Source: an uncultured bacterium (GTDB lineage Bacteria > Cyanobacteriota > Vampirovibrionia > Gastranaerophilales > Gastranaerophilaceae). Taken from it: a stretch of DNA of 64,000 nucleotides. The notes under the pieces were generated by a model. It was not told where the DNA came from and ran no database searches. It saw nothing but the letters and a program-made list of their open reading frames with translations. The translations under genes and the position numbers were made by a program. The DNA lies in the NCBI GenBank assembly GCA_902763805.1, contig CACWTN010000001.1, forward strand, positions 358,805 to 422,804. Reading direction: 5' to 3'. Positions 34,231-43,092 of the stretch are shown in pieces. Within the stretch, counting starts at the first letter, position 1; each line of letters opens with the position of its first letter.

Positions 34231-36873
34231 ATGACAAAACTAGCAGAAAAAGAAGCAAAAAAATCAGCAAAATCAACAGGTTTGGTTGATAATGTTGATG
34301 CATTAAATGACTTACTTGAAAGAGTAAAAAAAGCACAATTAGAGTATTCTAACTTCTCACAGGAAGATGTTGACAGAATTTTCAAAGCAGCAGCAACCGC
34401 AGCTAACAAAATGAGAATACCTCTTGCGAGAATGGCTGTTGAAGATACTGGTATGGGCGTTTTAGAGGATAAAATTATTAAAAACCACTTCGCTTCAGAA
34501 TACATTTACAATAAACATAAAAACGCAAAAACTTGCGGTATTATTCGTGAAGACAAAGAAAACGGTATTAAAATTGTTGCAGAACCTCTCGGAATCTTAG
34601 CAGGTATTATTCCTACAACAAACCCGACATCTACTGCAATTTTCAAATCATTAATTGCATTAAAAACAAGAAATGCTATCGTATTTTCACCCCACCCGAG
34701 AGCTACAAAATCAACTATCGAAGCTGCAAAAGTTGTTCTTAATGCAGCAGTTGAAGCAGGTGCTCCGAAAGACATTATAGGTTGGATTGATGTTCCTTCT
34801 ATGGAATTATCCGACGCCCTTTTGCACCACCCAAATATCGCTTGCATATTAGCAACAGGCGGTCCTGGAATGGTTAAAGCAGCTTATTCATCAGGTAAAC
34901 CGGCATTAGGCGTAGGCCCGGGTAATACGGCTGCTGTAATTGATGAAACAGCTGATATCAAAATGGCAGTTTCTTCAATTCTTATGTCAAAGACTTTTGA
35001 TAACGGTATGATTTGTGCATCTGAACAATCTGTTATCGTTGTTGAAGACATTTATGAAGAAGTTAAGAAAGAATTCTTATACAGAGGCGCTTACCTCGTT
35101 AACAAAGAAGACGAAAAGAAAATGATAGACCTTCCGTTTATCGACCCTGCAAGAGGAACGGCTCATCCTGCAATCGTTGGCCAGCCTGCTCACAAAATTG
35201 CAGAACTCGCAGGATTCTCTATTCCTGAAGATTCAAAAGTTCTTCTTTGTGAAAGAGCAAAACTTGACTGGAACGACCCGTTCAGCCGTGAAAAATTGTC
35301 TCCGATTTTGACAATGTACAAGGCAAAATCTTTTGAACAGGCTGCAGATATGGCTCACGAGCTTGTATTAAAAGGCGGCGCAGGTCATACTTCAGTTCTT
35401 TACACAGACGAAAGAAAATCAGACAGAATTAACGCATACGCTGAAAAAATGCCTTCTTGTCGTATATTAATCAACTCTCCGTCATCACAGGGCGGTATCG
35501 GTGATTTATACAACTTCAGATTAGAACCGTCATTATCTCTTGGCTGCGGTTCTTGGGGCGGCAACGCAGTTTCAGGTAACATTGGGGTAGAACACTTACT
35601 TAACTATAAAACAGTAGCTGAAAGGAGAGAAAATATGTTATGGTTTAAAGTTCCGCCGAAAGTATATTTCAAAAGAGGTTCAGTAGACCTTGCTCTCAGA
35701 GTTTTGAAAGGCAAAAAACGTGCATTTATCGTAACAGACCGTTTCTTATTTAACTCAGGCGCTGTTGAAAATATTACAGAAGTATTGGATGAAATTGGTA
35801 TTGACCATCAGGTATTCTTTGATGTTAAGCCGGATCCTACAATTGCTACTATTAAACAGGCAATGGAAATCGTAAGACCTTATGAACCTGATATCATCAT
35901 CGCATTAGGCGGAGGTTCTCCGATGGATGCCGCTAAGATTATGTGGTTATTATATGAACAGCCTGATACAAACTTTGCTGATATTTCTATGAGGTTTATG
36001 GATATCAGAAAACGTATCTGTCAAATCGATGATTTGGGCAAGAAAGCAACAATGGTTTGTATCCCGACTACATCAGGTACAGGTTCTGAAGTTACTCCGT
36101 TCGCAATTATTACGGATGAAAAAACACACTATAAGTATGCAATTGCAGATTATGCATTAACACCTAATATGGCAATTGTTGACCCGAACTTTGTTGACGG
36201 TATGCCGAAAGGTTTAACTGCAGCATCAGGTATTGACGCTCTTGTTCACGCACTTGAAGCTTATGTTTCCTGCATGGCTACAAACTTTACAAACTCAAAT
36301 GCATTGGAAGCTACAAAACTTGTATTCAAGTACCTTGCTCGTTCTTACAAAGAAGGTGCTAACGATCCGCTGGCAAGAGAAAAAATGCACTATGCAGCAA
36401 CAATTGCAGGTATGTCATTTGCAAACGCATTCTTAGGTTTGTGCCACTCTATGGCTCACAAACTCGGTGCTATGTACAACATTCCTCACGGTGTTGCAAA
36501 CGCACTTCTTATCAGACAAATCATCAAGTTCAATGCTGTTGACAAACCGACAAAACAGGCTATCTTCCCGCAATACAGATATCCGAATGCTAAGACCAAA
36601 TACGGTCAGGTTGCTGACGAACTCGGTTTGGGCGGTAAGAATGATGATGAAAAAGTTGAATTACTTATCAAAGCGGTTGACGAGCTTATGACAGAAATCA
36701 ACCTTCCGAAATCTATCAGAGAATTCGGTGTTAAGGAAGAAGAATTCAAGGCTAATCTTGATGTATTGGTTGAAAGAGCATTTGACGACCAGTGCACAGG
36801 CGCTAACCCGAGATATCCTCTTATGAGTGAAATCAAACAATTGTTCTTAGACGCATACGAAGGTATCGTTTAG
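34231..36873 (+). CDS. adhE: Bifunctional acetaldehyde-CoA/alcohol dehydrogenase
   Basis: AdhE reduces acetyl-CoA to acetaldehyde and then ethanol, regenerating NAD+ during fermentation, and forms spirosome filaments. The 880-residue length is complete. The N-terminal aldehyde dehydrogenase (about residues 1-450) has the catalytic Cys262 in FDNGMICASEQS. The C-terminal iron alcohol dehydrogenase (about 465-870) has IIIALGGGSPMDAAKIMW, IPTTSGTGSEVTPF, DALVHALEAYVS and the iron ligands in LCHSMAHKLGAMYNIPHGVANA. It has its own strong promoter, a Rex-like operator upstream, a strong Shine-Dalgarno and a terminator. Codon use is noticeably biased (frequent GCA, GAA, GTT, AAC), fitting high expression. 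Confidence 0.97.
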   Translation: MTKLAEKEAKKSAKSTGLVDNVDALNDLLERVKKAQLEYSNFSQEDVDRIFKAAATAANKMRIPLARMAVEDTGMGVLEDKIIKNHFASEYIYNKHKNAKTCGIIREDKENGIKIVAEPLGILAGIIPTTNPTSTAIFKSLIALKTRNAIVFSPHPRATKSTIEAAKVVLNAAVEAGAPKDIIGWIDVPSMELSDALLHHPNIACILATGGPGMVKAAYSSGKPALGVGPGNTAAVIDETADIKMAVSSILMSKTFDNGMICASEQSVIVVEDIYEEVKKEFLYRGAYLVNKEDEKKMIDLPFIDPARGTAHPAIVGQPAHKIAELAGFSIPEDSKVLLCERAKLDWNDPFSREKLSPILTMYKAKSFEQAADMAHELVLKGGAGHTSVLYTDERKSDRINAYAEKMPSCRILINSPSSQGGIGDLYNFRLEPSLSLGCGSWGGNAVSGNIGVEHLLNYKTVAERRENMLWFKVPPKVYFKRGSVDLALRVLKGKKRAFIVTDRFLFNSGAVENITEVLDEIGIDHQVFFDVKPDPTIATIKQAMEIVRPYEPDIIIALGGGSPMDAAKIMWLLYEQPDTNFADISMRFMDIRKRICQIDDLGKKATMVCIPTTSGTGSEVTPFAIITDEKTHYKYAIADYALTPNMAIVDPNFVDGMPKGLTAASGIDALVHALEAYVSCMATNFTNSNALEATKLVFKYLARSYKEGANDPLAREKMHYAATIAGMSFANAFLGLCHSMAHKLGAMYNIPHGVANALLIRQIIKFNAVDKPTKQAIFPQYRYPNAKTKYGQVADELGLGGKNDDEKVELLIKAVDELMTEINLPKSIREFGVKEEEFKANLDVLVERAFDDQCTGANPRYPLMSEIKQLFLDAYEGIV

Positions 36874-36883
36874 TTCAGATAAA

Positions 36884-36924
36884 AAAACGGAAAATGGAAT
36901 GATTAATCTTCCATTTTCCGTTTT
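36884..36924 (+). terminator. Rho-independent terminator after adhE
   Basis: A 16-bp perfect stem pairs 36884-36899 with 36909-36924 (core ACGGAAAATGGAA), with a 9-nt loop and a short T-run. It separates adhE from the rex-hydrogenase operon. Confidence 0.85.
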
Positions 36925-36946
36925 ATATATATGAAAAGGAAAAAAG

Positions 36947-37561
36947 ATGAGTATTCCTGATAAGGTAGTAAAGCGTTTGACCCTGTATCATTTTATTCTT
37001 GATGATTTACGGGAAGACGAAAAATATATATCAAGTACAAAAATAGCAAATTTGCTGAATATAGATAACTCACAGGTCAGAAAAGATTTGAAATATCTTG
37101 ACAATTCGGGCAAGTGTCGTGTCGGATATGAGGCAAAAAGTTTAAAACGTAAGATTGAAGAACGTTTGGGATTTAAGCAGACAAAAGATGCTTTTATTGT
37201 CGGAGCCGGAAATCTTGGTTCTGCCCTTGCAAAGTATGACAGTTTCAAGGATTATGGGCTGAATATACTTGCAATGTTTGACAAAGATGCCAGAAAAATC
37301 GGAACAGTGATTAACGGAAAAGAAGTTTTTGATATATCAAAAGTCGGGAATCTGGCATCAAGATTGGGCGTTGATATTGCAATTCTTACCGTGCAGAGAG
37401 AATATGCACAGGGCGTTGCAAATTATCTTGCAGGAGCAGGAATTAAGTATATCTGGAATTTTACGCCTTGTGTACTTGATTTGCCTAAGGATGTTAAAAT
37501 CTGGAACGAAAACTTAATCGGAAGTTTTCTTCAGTTTACAAACAGAGATGAGGAAGATTAA
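36947..37561 (+). CDS. rex: Redox-sensing transcriptional repressor Rex
   Basis: Rex senses the NADH/NAD+ ratio and represses fermentation and hydrogenase genes when NADH is low. The 204-residue length is typical. The N-terminal winged helix (about residues 5-75) has VVKRLTLYHFILDDL and ISSTKIANLLNIDNSQVRKDL. The Rossmann domain has AFIVGAGNLGSALAKYDSF and IAILTVQREYAQGVAN. It heads the hydrogenase gene cluster, 6 nt before the first 2Fe-2S gene, linking redox state to hydrogen metabolism. AAAAGGA lies upstream of the ATG. Confidence 0.95.
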   Translation: MSIPDKVVKRLTLYHFILDDLREDEKYISSTKIANLLNIDNSQVRKDLKYLDNSGKCRVGYEAKSLKRKIEERLGFKQTKDAFIVGAGNLGSALAKYDSFKDYGLNILAMFDKDARKIGTVINGKEVFDISKVGNLASRLGVDIAILTVQREYAQGVANYLAGAGIKYIWNFTPCVLDLPKDVKIWNENLIGSFLQFTNRDEED

Positions 37562-37567
37562 AAGACT

Positions 37568-37825
37568 ATGACAGTAGAAATTAAAATATGTATGGGAAGT
37601 GCCTGTTTTGCAAAAGGCAACATGGAAAATCTTGAATACATTAAAGAATATATAGCTGAAAATAATATGGAAGCAGAGGTTTCAATAGTCGGCGCACTTT
37701 GCGAAAACAAATGCGAAGCAGGGCCGAGAATTCTTATTAACGAAAAAGAATACACAAACGTAACCAAAGAAACAATTAAAGACGCTTTGGATTCATACAA
37801 GAAAATTATTAATTTTAATCAATAA
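37568..37825 (+). CDS. Thioredoxin-fold [2Fe-2S] protein (NuoE-like)
   Basis: This 85-residue protein matches the thioredoxin-like [2Fe-2S] ferredoxin domain of NuoE/HydC. The four ligands are C10 and C15 in ICMGSACFAKG, and the pair in GALCENKCEAGP (about residues 52-56). It should pass electrons to or from the neighbouring hydrogenase. It sits 6 nt after rex and 18 nt before the PAS-containing hydrogenase. A second protein of the same type lies four genes later. Confidence 0.9.
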   Translation: MTVEIKICMGSACFAKGNMENLEYIKEYIAENNMEAEVSIVGALCENKCEAGPRILINEKEYTNVTKETIKDALDSYKKIINFNQ

Positions 37826-37843
37826 AAAGAGGTATGGAGTGTT

Positions 37844-39586
37844 ATGGAAAAGCAATATCCTGTTTATACTTTAAAAAACGAATGTAACGACTGTTATAAA
37901 TGCATCAGAGAATGCCATATAAAGTCAATACGTATTCAGGGCGGAAGTGCTTCCGTTATTAATGAAAAGTGTATAGCATGCGGACATTGTGTAACAATTT
38001 GTCCTGCCGGAGCAAAAAAAGTCAGAAACGATATAGATATGGTTAAAGCGTTGTTTCTTACGGGCAAAAAAGTTTATGTTTCGTTAGCTCCGAGTTGGGC
38101 AGGTGTTTATAACATTTCAAAAGAAAAGATGATTGCAGTCCTGAAAAAACTTGGTTTTGCAGGCGTTTCCGAAACCGCACTAGGCGCACAGGAAGTTTCA
38201 ATTCAGACTGCCAAAATGCTCAATGATGCCCAAAGAGGCTTGTTTATATCATCAGCGTGTCCCGTAATAGATGATTATATCAGATTATATAAACCTGAGT
38301 TTGCAAAATGTATTACTCCGGTTGCATCACCTGCGCTTACCCATTGCGGTTTAATGAAGGATATGCTGGGTGAAGATATCAGAGTTGTATTTATAGGACC
38401 TTGTATTGCAAAGAAAAATGAGGCTGATTCTCATTCGGATTTAATGTCTGCGGCTTTAACGTTTGATGAACTTAATTACTGGATTAAGGAAGAATTTATT
38501 GATATTGAAAAGATTGAAACGGATGAAAGCTGCAAATTTGTTCCCGAATCCGCTTATGAAGGAGCTCTTTATCCTTTGGAAGGCGGAATGAATGAAACAA
38601 TTAAACAGGTCGGAATAGACAAAGATGATGTTACTTTTATTGCGGTAAGCTCATTAGAAGATTTTGACAAATCTCTGAGAAATATCAACCCTGATAAAGT
38701 AGAAAACAAAATTTTTGTTGAGGCGCTTGCCTGCTCAGGCGGTTGTATTAACGGACCTTGCTTATCAAGTGAAAAGTCAAGAATACTGATTACTTCAGAT
38801 ATTTATGCAAATACCCGTTACCGTGACAATATACCTAAAGAACCCAGAAAAGTTGTTCCTGTGGAATACACTCCGAACCCGGTTGAAAAGGTTGAATATT
38901 CAATAGAACAGATTACAAAGGCATTGAAGAAAATTAGCAAGCATACAGAGGAAGACGAACTTAACTGCTCAGGATGCGGTTATGCAAGCTGCAGAGAGTT
39001 TGTAAACGCACTTATTGCAGGCGATGCAGAGCCTTCTCAATGCGTTTCTTATATGAGAAAGATTGCCGTAAGAAAAGCGGCAGCAATGCTCAGATGTATG
39101 CCTTCTGCAGTTGTCATTGTTGATTCTAATATGGAGATTGTAGAAGCGAACGATTCTTTTGAACACATGTTCCTGTCGGAAGAAATGTACGAGATTTTTG
39201 CTTCACGCCAAAACGGATTAACAGGTGCCTGCATAGACAGAATAGTAACATTCCCTGAGTTATTTAAGTCTGCTCTTGATACGGGAAAAGATATCCATCA
39301 GGAACACTACGCAATTGATGACAAAGTCTATGACATAAGCATATTTACCATTGAAGACAACGAACTGGTCGGTGCGGTCATCTCTGATGTTACAAAATCC
39401 GAAATGGACAGAAGCAAAATTGCGCAAAAAGCAAGAGAAGTTATTACAAAAAATATTGCAACCGTTCAGGAAATTGCAAGTCTTTTAGGCGAACACATGG
39501 TTGAAACAGAACTTCTGCTTAACTCTATTGCGGAAGGATATGAGACCGCAGCGGGTAAAAACGAGAGAACAGGAGATAATAAATAA
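37844..39586 (+). CDS. PAS-containing [FeFe] hydrogenase, group C-like (putative H2/redox sensor)
   Basis: This 580-residue protein has, in order, two 4Fe-4S motifs (CNDCYKCIRECHIKSI and CIACGHCVTICPAGA), the H-cluster domain (about residues 70-340), a further Fe-S domain (LNCSGCGYASCREF, about 370-410) and a PAS domain (about 415-530: MPSAVVIVDSNMEIVEANDSFEHMF). H-cluster signatures are L1 SSACPVIDDY, L2 IGPCIAKKNEA and L3 EALACSGGCINGPC. The SACP form of L1 and the PAS domain are the marks of group C hydrogenases, held to be sensory. The next gene is a PP2C-type phosphatase, the usual partner. The protein lacks a kinase or DNA-binding output, so signalling must pass through partners. Confidence 0.9.
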   Translation: MEKQYPVYTLKNECNDCYKCIRECHIKSIRIQGGSASVINEKCIACGHCVTICPAGAKKVRNDIDMVKALFLTGKKVYVSLAPSWAGVYNISKEKMIAVLKKLGFAGVSETALGAQEVSIQTAKMLNDAQRGLFISSACPVIDDYIRLYKPEFAKCITPVASPALTHCGLMKDMLGEDIRVVFIGPCIAKKNEADSHSDLMSAALTFDELNYWIKEEFIDIEKIETDESCKFVPESAYEGALYPLEGGMNETIKQVGIDKDDVTFIAVSSLEDFDKSLRNINPDKVENKIFVEALACSGGCINGPCLSSEKSRILITSDIYANTRYRDNIPKEPRKVVPVEYTPNPVEKVEYSIEQITKALKKISKHTEEDELNCSGCGYASCREFVNALIAGDAEPSQCVSYMRKIAVRKAAAMLRCMPSAVVIVDSNMEIVEANDSFEHMFLSEEMYEIFASRQNGLTGACIDRIVTFPELFKSALDTGKDIHQEHYAIDDKVYDISIFTIEDNELVGAVISDVTKSEMDRSKIAQKAREVITKNIATVQEIASLLGEHMVETELLLNSIAEGYETAAGKNERTGDNK

Positions 39587-39588
39587 AG

Positions 39589-40746
39589 ATGTTTATTGAT
39601 GTAGCCTGCTCTCAAAAAAAGAAGTATAACCAAAATGCATACGGTGATTATTTTGCATCAAACAGATTTCCGAATATGAACCGTGTTGTTGCCGTACTTT
39701 CCGACGGACTCGGGAGCGGAATAAAAGCTAACATATTAGCCTGCATGACCTCAACTATGCTCCTTAAATTTATGGAAAACCATTTCGATATTGAAAAATC
39801 GTGCGAAATAATTATGAACTCGCTTCCTGTATGCAAAGTCAGAGGAATAAGTTATTCAACATTTTCTGCAATAGACTGTTTTGATGACGGAAAAGCAAAA
39901 ATCGTTGAAGAAGGAAATCCTGATTTTATCTGGATTAGAAACGGAGAAGTTTTAAAACCCGAGTATCAGACCATCCAATCCAAAGATTTTAAAAACAGAA
40001 GAATGAAAGTTTATAATATTCAGCTTGAAAAATACGATAGGATAATTTTCTGTTCAGACGGTGCAACACAGGTTGCTATGGGTACAAAAAAGTATCCGCT
40101 CGGACTTGAAAGAAACGGTTTGATAAAAATTATACTGAACAAACTTGAACAGGATTCTGAAATATCATCAAAAAATTTAAGCGAGTATCTTGTAAAACAA
40201 ATTGAACTAATTGCTCCGAACAGAGAACTTAAAGATGATACATCAATTTTGTCAATATATTGCCGTGATCCGAGAGAATCTTTGATTTTCACAGGACCTC
40301 CATTCCACGGAGAAAAAGATAATTATTACGCTAAAACGTTTATGGAATTCAAGGGTAAAAAAGCTATATCAGGCGGAACAACGGCAAATATTATATCAAG
40401 AGAACTGAACATTCCTGTTATAGCAAAACTTTCGACAAATTCAGGAAAACTTCCGGGACTTTCGGAAATGAGGGGTGTTGATTTGGTTACGGAGGGAATT
40501 TTAACTCTGACAAAAACTCTTGAGTATCTTGAAAACGGCAAACCCGAAGAAAATGCCGCAAAAATACTTATGGATTTCTTATTGGACAGTGATGTGATAA
40601 ACTTTTTAGTAGGAGCACAGATGAACAAGGCCCATTATGACCCTAATCTTCCGATAGAAATAGAATTAAGAAAAAATATTATAAAGCAAATGGCAAAAGT
40701 GTTAGAAGAAAAATATCTGAAAAAGGTTAATGTACAATTTGTATAA
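39589..40746 (+). CDS. SpoIIE-like PP2C-type serine phosphatase
   Basis: This 385-residue cytoplasmic protein has a SpoIIE/PP2C-like phosphatase domain (about residues 1-225): VVAVLSDGLGSGIKANILA with the metal-binding Asp, RIIFCSDGATQVAMG and LKDDTSILSIYCRD. The C-terminal part (about 230-385) is helical/Rossmann-like (KGKKAISGGTTANIISREL) and unassigned; it is often found in phosphatases of hydrogenase clusters. It follows the PAS hydrogenase by 2 nt, so it is probably the output partner that dephosphorylates an unknown protein in response to hydrogen or redox state. Confidence 0.88.
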   Translation: MFIDVACSQKKKYNQNAYGDYFASNRFPNMNRVVAVLSDGLGSGIKANILACMTSTMLLKFMENHFDIEKSCEIIMNSLPVCKVRGISYSTFSAIDCFDDGKAKIVEEGNPDFIWIRNGEVLKPEYQTIQSKDFKNRRMKVYNIQLEKYDRIIFCSDGATQVAMGTKKYPLGLERNGLIKIILNKLEQDSEISSKNLSEYLVKQIELIAPNRELKDDTSILSIYCRDPRESLIFTGPPFHGEKDNYYAKTFMEFKGKKAISGGTTANIISRELNIPVIAKLSTNSGKLPGLSEMRGVDLVTEGILTLTKTLEYLENGKPEENAAKILMDFLLDSDVINFLVGAQMNKAHYDPNLPIEIELRKNIIKQMAKVLEEKYLKKVNVQFV

Positions 40747-40757
40747 AGGAGTTTATT

Positions 40758-41012
40758 ATGGCAAAAGTAACGGTTAAAGTATGTTTAGGCACAACTTGTT
40801 TTGTAATGGGCGGAAACAATTTACAGGAACTCAATGACATTATTCCGGAAAAATACGGTGATAAAGTTGAAGTAATGGGAAGTAACTGTCTGGGATTATG
40901 TTCTATTAATTGGGAATATTCTAAAGCACCTTACGTAAAAGTTGATGAAGAAGTTGTTACCGAAGCAACTGTTGAAAAAGTTTTGGAAGTTATAGATAAA
41001 AAATTAGCATAA
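40758..41012 (+). CDS. Thioredoxin-fold [2Fe-2S] protein, second copy
   Basis: This 84-residue NuoE-like ferredoxin has ligands in VCLGTTCFVMGG (residues 9 and 14) and GSNCLGLCSI (about 49 and 53). It is a diverged paralogue of the protein at 37568. AAAGGAG precedes the ATG. It sits between the phosphatase and the group B-like hydrogenase and probably serves the latter. Confidence 0.9.
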   Translation: MAKVTVKVCLGTTCFVMGGNNLQELNDIIPEKYGDKVEVMGSNCLGLCSINWEYSKAPYVKVDEEVVTEATVEKVLEVIDKKLA

Positions 41013-41056
41013 AATAATATAAGAAAGATTTACACAAACGATAAAAGGAAATAAAA

Positions 41057-42505
41057 ATGGCAGGACAGGCAATACACTTAAAAAAAGAAATACTGGTTAG
41101 AATTATAAAAGCGTTTTTATCAGACGATTTTGAGGAACAGACAAGACTGATTCCTTATTCAATGCGTCCGAAAGGAATGGAAGTTCCGTACAGATGCTGT
41201 ATTTATAAGGAAAGAGCAATTATCAAAGACCGAACAATTGCAGGACTTGGATTTCCTATTGAAGAAGATGATGAAACTGTTTCTTTGGCAACTTACGCTA
41301 AAAAAGCGATGGAAAGAAAAGAGATTAGCGATAAGAATTTAACTGTATTACAGGCGGCATGCAAAGGCTGTGCAACCAACAGAATATATGTAACGGATTT
41401 GTGTCAGGGATGTGTTGCAAGACCCTGTACAACAGCCTGCAAATTTGGCGCAATTTCTATTGTGAACGGAAGGTCAGTTATTGATGATTCCAAGTGTAAA
41501 AAATGCAAAATGTGCGTTAATGCCTGCCCGTATAACGCTATTGTTAAAATATCAGTACCCTGCGAAGATTCCTGTCCTGTAGGTGCTATTAAGAAAGACG
41601 AAACAGGGTTTGCAAGTATTGATTACGACAAATGCATAAACTGCGGAAGATGTACGGTTGCCTGCCCGTTTGGAGCTGTTCATGAAAGAAGCCAGATTGT
41701 TGATATCTTAAAAGCAATAAAATCCAAAAAGAAAGTTATAGCAATGATAGCTCCTTCTATTGCGGGACAATTCCCCGGAACTATCTATCAGCTAAAGACC
41801 GCAATTCTTCAGGCAGGTTTTGATGATGTATATGAAGTTGCACAGGGTGCTGATATTACAGCAAATACTGAGGCAAAAGAGTTTGTTGAACGTATGGAAA
41901 AAGGTAAAAACTTTATGACGACTTCATGCTGCGCCGGATATAATCAGCTTATTAAAAAACATCTGACGGAGATTAAGCCATACGTTTCTGATACAAAAAC
42001 TCCGCTTTATTATACGGCAGAACTTGTTAAAAAAGAGCTTCCGAATGCGGTAACGGTTTTTGTAAGCCCTTGTGTTGCAAAAAGAGCTGAAAGCTTCGAA
42101 AACAAAAATGTTGACTTTGTAATGAACTACGAAGAACTCGGTGCATTATTTGTAGCAAAGAAAATCCAAATAACCGAACTTGAAGAAACAAAATACACGG
42201 TTGAATCTTCAAAACAGGCAAGAAATTTCGGTGTAACAGGCGGTGTTGTTGAATCCGTCAAAGCGTCTTTGAGAGATGAAGAAGCCATAAGACCGTTTGT
42301 TATTAACGGTTTGAATAAAGACAGCATAAGACAACTGAAAAAATTTGCAACAAGCGGATGCTGCGATGACGGTTGCAATATGGTAGAAGTTATGTGCTGT
42401 GAAGGCGGATGCATAGGCGGAAATGCCACTATTAATAATCAGAAAACGGCAAAGAAACAACTGGAAACTTTGCTGAATGACAGCAAAGATATCGACAAGA
42501 TATAG
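41057..42505 (+). CDS. [FeFe] hydrogenase, group B-like (catalytic)
   Basis: This 482-residue enzyme should interconvert protons and H2, most likely evolving H2 from reduced ferredoxin. The N-terminal half has a cysteine-rich section (CKGCATNRIYVTDLCQGCVARPC) and clusters in CKKCKMCVNACPYNA and CINCGRCTVACPFGA. The H-cluster signatures are L1 TTSCCAGYNQL, L2 VSPCVAKRAES and L3 VMCCEGGCIGGN. The TSCCAGY form of L1 is typical of group B hydrogenases. It lies 44 nt after the 2Fe-2S gene, with AAAAGGAA upstream. The maturases HydE, HydF and HydG are not in the window and must be elsewhere. Confidence 0.92.
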   Translation: MAGQAIHLKKEILVRIIKAFLSDDFEEQTRLIPYSMRPKGMEVPYRCCIYKERAIIKDRTIAGLGFPIEEDDETVSLATYAKKAMERKEISDKNLTVLQAACKGCATNRIYVTDLCQGCVARPCTTACKFGAISIVNGRSVIDDSKCKKCKMCVNACPYNAIVKISVPCEDSCPVGAIKKDETGFASIDYDKCINCGRCTVACPFGAVHERSQIVDILKAIKSKKKVIAMIAPSIAGQFPGTIYQLKTAILQAGFDDVYEVAQGADITANTEAKEFVERMEKGKNFMTTSCCAGYNQLIKKHLTEIKPYVSDTKTPLYYTAELVKKELPNAVTVFVSPCVAKRAESFENKNVDFVMNYEELGALFVAKKIQITELEETKYTVESSKQARNFGVTGGVVESVKASLRDEEAIRPFVINGLNKDSIRQLKKFATSGCCDDGCNMVEVMCCEGGCIGGNATINNQKTAKKQLETLLNDSKDIDKI

Positions 42506-42518
42506 GCTTTAAAATCTG

Positions 42519-43031
42519 TTATTTGTCGGATTCCGCTTTTGGCGCTTCAGCCTTTTTAAGAAGTTTGTACAGATATTTAATATCTTTTACTTTTAAACCT
42601 TTGTCGCAGGAAAAGCTGTAATAACCTGATTCTGCGGCAAAGTTTGCTACGTAAAATTTATTTTTTTCTCCTCTTACGTTAAACAGAACATTGTCCTTAA
42701 CGTTTATAGACTTGTTAACGGGATAATCATTGTAGTCGCCGGAGACATCCTGTATGCCGTTTTCGGTTGCAATAGAACCGTAAAACAGCGTTTTTCTTGC
42801 TGTAACACTTCTCTTTTTATCAAGCGGAAAGGTTACTTCCATAAGTCCGTCCATAGCTCTGACCGAAGGATTTTTTACTATTATCGGAAAGTCAAAACCT
42901 GCTTTTTTAGCCCCGCAGCTAAAGTCGCCGCCGCAGTCAATCCAGGGATTAGGTATAGCAGATGCTTTGCCTGTATTAAGACATAGTAATGTAATTACTG
43001 CAAAAATTGCTGAATATAATATTTTTTTCAT
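42519..43031 (-). CDS. Secreted protein of unknown function
   Basis: This 170-residue protein has a signal peptide (MKKILYSAIFAVITLLCLNTGKASA, cleavage near residue 25). The mature N-terminus IPNPWIDCGGDFSCGAKKAGFDFPI holds two cysteines; a third (SFSCDKG) is near residue 143. The body is beta-rich with a central KSVTARKTLFYG segment. I do not recognise the family. It converges on the hydrogenase gene with 13 nt between stops. GAGAGG precedes the ATG. Confidence 0.7.
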   Translation of the reverse strand: MKKILYSAIFAVITLLCLNTGKASAIPNPWIDCGGDFSCGAKKAGFDFPIIVKNPSVRAMDGLMEVTFPLDKKRSVTARKTLFYGSIATENGIQDVSGDYNDYPVNKSINVKDNVLFNVRGEKNKFYVANFAAESGYYSFSCDKGLKVKDIKYLYKLLKKAEAPKAESDK

Positions 43032-43092
43032 AGATACCTCTCTTAATAGAATGATAACATAATAATCCGTATTCTACAGATTTTTGTCGTAT

